Assembly: GCA_002482415.1 (NCBI GenBank)
Contig: DLFY01000284.1
Coordinates: 11,364-17,002 of the forward strand
Length of the DNA stretch: 5,639 nt
Reading direction: 5' to 3'
DNA from: Phycisphaerales bacterium UBA7708
Lineage (GTDB): Bacteria; Planctomycetota; Phycisphaerae; Sedimentisphaerales; Anaerohalosphaeraceae
Part shown: positions 4,211 through 5,639 of the stretch, piece by piece
How positions within the stretch are numbered: position 1 is the first letter of the stretch
Layout of the letters: the number at the start of each line of letters is the position of its first letter
Position numbers and translations under genes: made by a program
Notes under the pieces: generated by a model
Told to the model about the DNA's origin: nothing
Databases searched by the model: none
What the model saw: the letters and a program-made list of their open reading frames with translations, nothing else

Positions 4211-5639
4211 ATGTCTCTGAAAAACAAGAATAGTACCATAATGCCGCTCCCTGCAACGCAGGCAGAGATGCACTCTCTCGGCTGGGATCGGCCGGATATT
4301 GTCATGATTACCGGCGATGCCTACGTCGATCATCCCTCATTTGGTGTCGCCCTGATTGGCCGATATCTGCAAAAACAGGGGTATCGTGTCGCCATTCTTG
4401 CTCAGCCTGACTGGCATACGGCCGACAGCTTCCGGATTTTCGGCCCACCCCGTCTGTTTTGGGGGATTACCTCCGGCTGTATTGATTCTCGACTGAATAA
4501 CTATGCCTCCATGGGACACCGACGTTCAGAAGACGTGTATAGCCCCGGCGGCAGGCTCGGTTTACGGCCGGACCGCCCGTTGCTGGTTTATTCAGCCCGC
4601 GCCAGAGAAGCTTTCAAAAATATTCCCATCATTCTGGGTGGTCTGGAAGCCAGTCTTCGTCGGCTCGTCCATTACGATTTTATCGAAGACAAAATCAAAC
4701 GCTCGATCCTTGTCGATGCCAAAGCCGATATTCTTATCCATGGCATGGGTGAGCGAGCTATTGCCGAAATCTCCCGACGTCTGGATGCAGGAAAAACCAT
4801 TGCAGACATGACTGATATTCCCGGCATCGCGTACCGAATCGTCCGAGATATTCCAGCCCCTGCGGACGGAGTACGGCTGCCCTCACTGGAACAGATCGAA
4901 CAGGACCGCCATCTGTTCATGGACGCGCAACTGACTTATCAAAAACACGCCCATCCCGGAGACAAATCCATCATACAAGACCAGGGAGCGGGTGTGATTG
5001 TGGTCAATCCCCCAGCCCAGCCGCTGGAAGCAGATGAACTGGATGCCCTTTATGCCTTGCCGTATACACGACAATGCCATCCAATGTATGACTCTCAGGG
5101 CGGCGTACCAGCCATCAAACCGGTGGAATTCAGCATCACTACTCATCGCGGCTGCTTCGGCGGGTGCAATTTCTGTTCGATATTCTTCCATCAGGGCAAA
5201 ACCATCCGCAGCCGCTCCGTCGAATCCATTCTTGATGAAGCAGACCTCTTAATCCATCAGCGAAGCTTTGGCGGCACCATCACCGATATCGGCGGCCCCA
5301 CAGCCAACATGTACGGCATGACCTGTACCAAAACAGGTTCCTGTATCCGCACAAGCTGCCTGTTTCCTTCGTTGTGCCCTAACTTAAAGGCCAACCACAG
5401 TCAAATGCTTAAACTCATGGACGCGGTCCTGACATGGCGGGGAGGAAAAAAACAAAAGCTCCGCACGTATGTCGCATCCGGCATACGTCATGACTTGGCG
5501 CTCCAATCGCCTGAATATATGCAGTTGCTGGCACGCCACTTTACCGGCGGACATCTGAAAGTCGCCCCGGAACATTATTGTCCGCATGTCCTGGAATTGA
5601 TGGGCAAACCCTCATTTGAGGTGTTTGAACAGTTTGAAG
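4211..5639 (+). CDS. ygiQ: YgiQ family radical SAM protein (3' end outside window)
   Basis: There are 476 codons without a stop to the right edge. The N-terminus closely follows E. coli YgiQ: an IMPLP block, then [20 protein letters not shown] at 23-42, [15 protein letters not shown] (143-151) and [16 protein letters not shown] radical SAM cluster motif CFGGCNFC (C315, C319, C322) follows in the second half, then GGPTANMYG (361-369) and a second conserved cysteine group C372, C378, C383, C389, which the family also has. ASGIRHD and [10 protein letters not shown] are further family blocks. The last roughly 150-200 residues are cut off, since family members are usually 600-740 residues. The biochemical role is unknown (UPF0313). 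Starts at 4211 and 4241 are both possible and neither has a strong ribosome binding site. I use 4211 because it keeps the IMPLP block internal. It is likely a resident chromosomal gene flanking the insertion. Confidence 0.93.
   Translation, partial: MSLKNKNSTIMPLPATQAEMHSLGWDRPDIVMITGDAYVDHPSFGVALIGRYLQKQGYRVAILAQPDWHTADSFRIFGPPRLFWGITSGCIDSRLNNYASMGHRRSEDVYSPGGRLGLRPDRPLLVYSARAREAFKNIPIILGGLEASLRRLVHYDFIEDKIKRSILVDAKADILIHGMGERAIAEISRRLDAGKTIADMTDIPGIAYRIVRDIPAPADGVRLPSLEQIEQDRHLFMDAQLTYQKHAHPGDKSIIQDQGAGVIVVNPPAQPLEADELDALYALPYTRQCHPMYDSQGGVPAIKPVEFSITTHRGCFGGCNFCSIFFHQGKTIRSRSVESILDEADLLIHQRSFGGTITDIGGPTANMYGMTCTKTGSCIRTSCLFPSLCPNLKANHSQMLKLMDAVLTWRGGKKQKLRTYVASGIRHDLALQSPEYMQLLARHFTGGHLKVAPEHYCPHVLELMGKPSFEVFEQFE

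Noticed and set aside
4503..5252. Additional plus- and minus-strand frames inside the YgiQ-like gene
   Set aside because: They are out of frame with a continuous YgiQ-like protein that has conserved blocks throughout.
1..5639. CRISPR array, rRNA or insertion sequence
   Set aside because: No regularly spaced repeats, no rRNA-like sequence and no transposase or terminal inverted repeats were seen.

Overview
The window looks like the right-hand end of an integrated mobile element and the host chromosome beside it. The boundary is a tRNA gene (CAT anticodon) at 4019-4090 on the minus strand. Left of the tRNA are genes typical of mobile elements: a tyrosine recombinase, an excisionase/AlpA-like winged-helix protein and an ArdC-type antirestriction protein. 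Right of it is a YgiQ-family radical SAM gene, which looks like ordinary host sequence. The host is a bacterium. The middling base composition, a tRNA without an encoded CCA and sigma70-like promoters would fit a deltaproteobacterial (Desulfobacterota-like) genome, but this is a weak inference and the sequence does not settle the taxon.

Layout. Positions 1-1212 (minus strand) hold a tightly packed leftward operon of four cistrons: a 41-residue zinc-ribbon protein, a 34-residue unknown protein, a 51-residue zinc-ribbon protein and the ArdC-like protein. Each start overlaps the end of the gene before it, which suggests translational coupling. The three small genes are easily missed. The ArdC-like gene runs off the left edge. 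Positions 1213-1390 are a divergent intergenic region with a strong hairpin, a C8 tract and a TATAAT box. Positions 1391-2661 (plus strand) hold an SPL/COG1533-like radical SAM gene followed 17 bases later by the small winged-helix gene. Position 2663 begins a well-formed promoter for the integrase (2737-3927), and an inverted repeat spans its -10 box. Directly after the integrase come two perfect 11-bp tandem repeats, which are candidate arm-type sites, and then the 3' end of the tRNA, the likely attachment site.

How the parts fit together. The integrase and winged-helix protein probably form an integration/excision module. The winged-helix protein may act as recombination directionality factor and/or regulate the integrase promoter. 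The ArdC-like protein would protect the element from host restriction when it enters as single-stranded DNA. The radical SAM protein sits in the same transcription unit as the winged-helix gene, so it is a candidate unexplored component of the element. On the host side, the tRNA and the ygiQ-like gene are transcribed divergently from two overlapping, good-consensus promoters.
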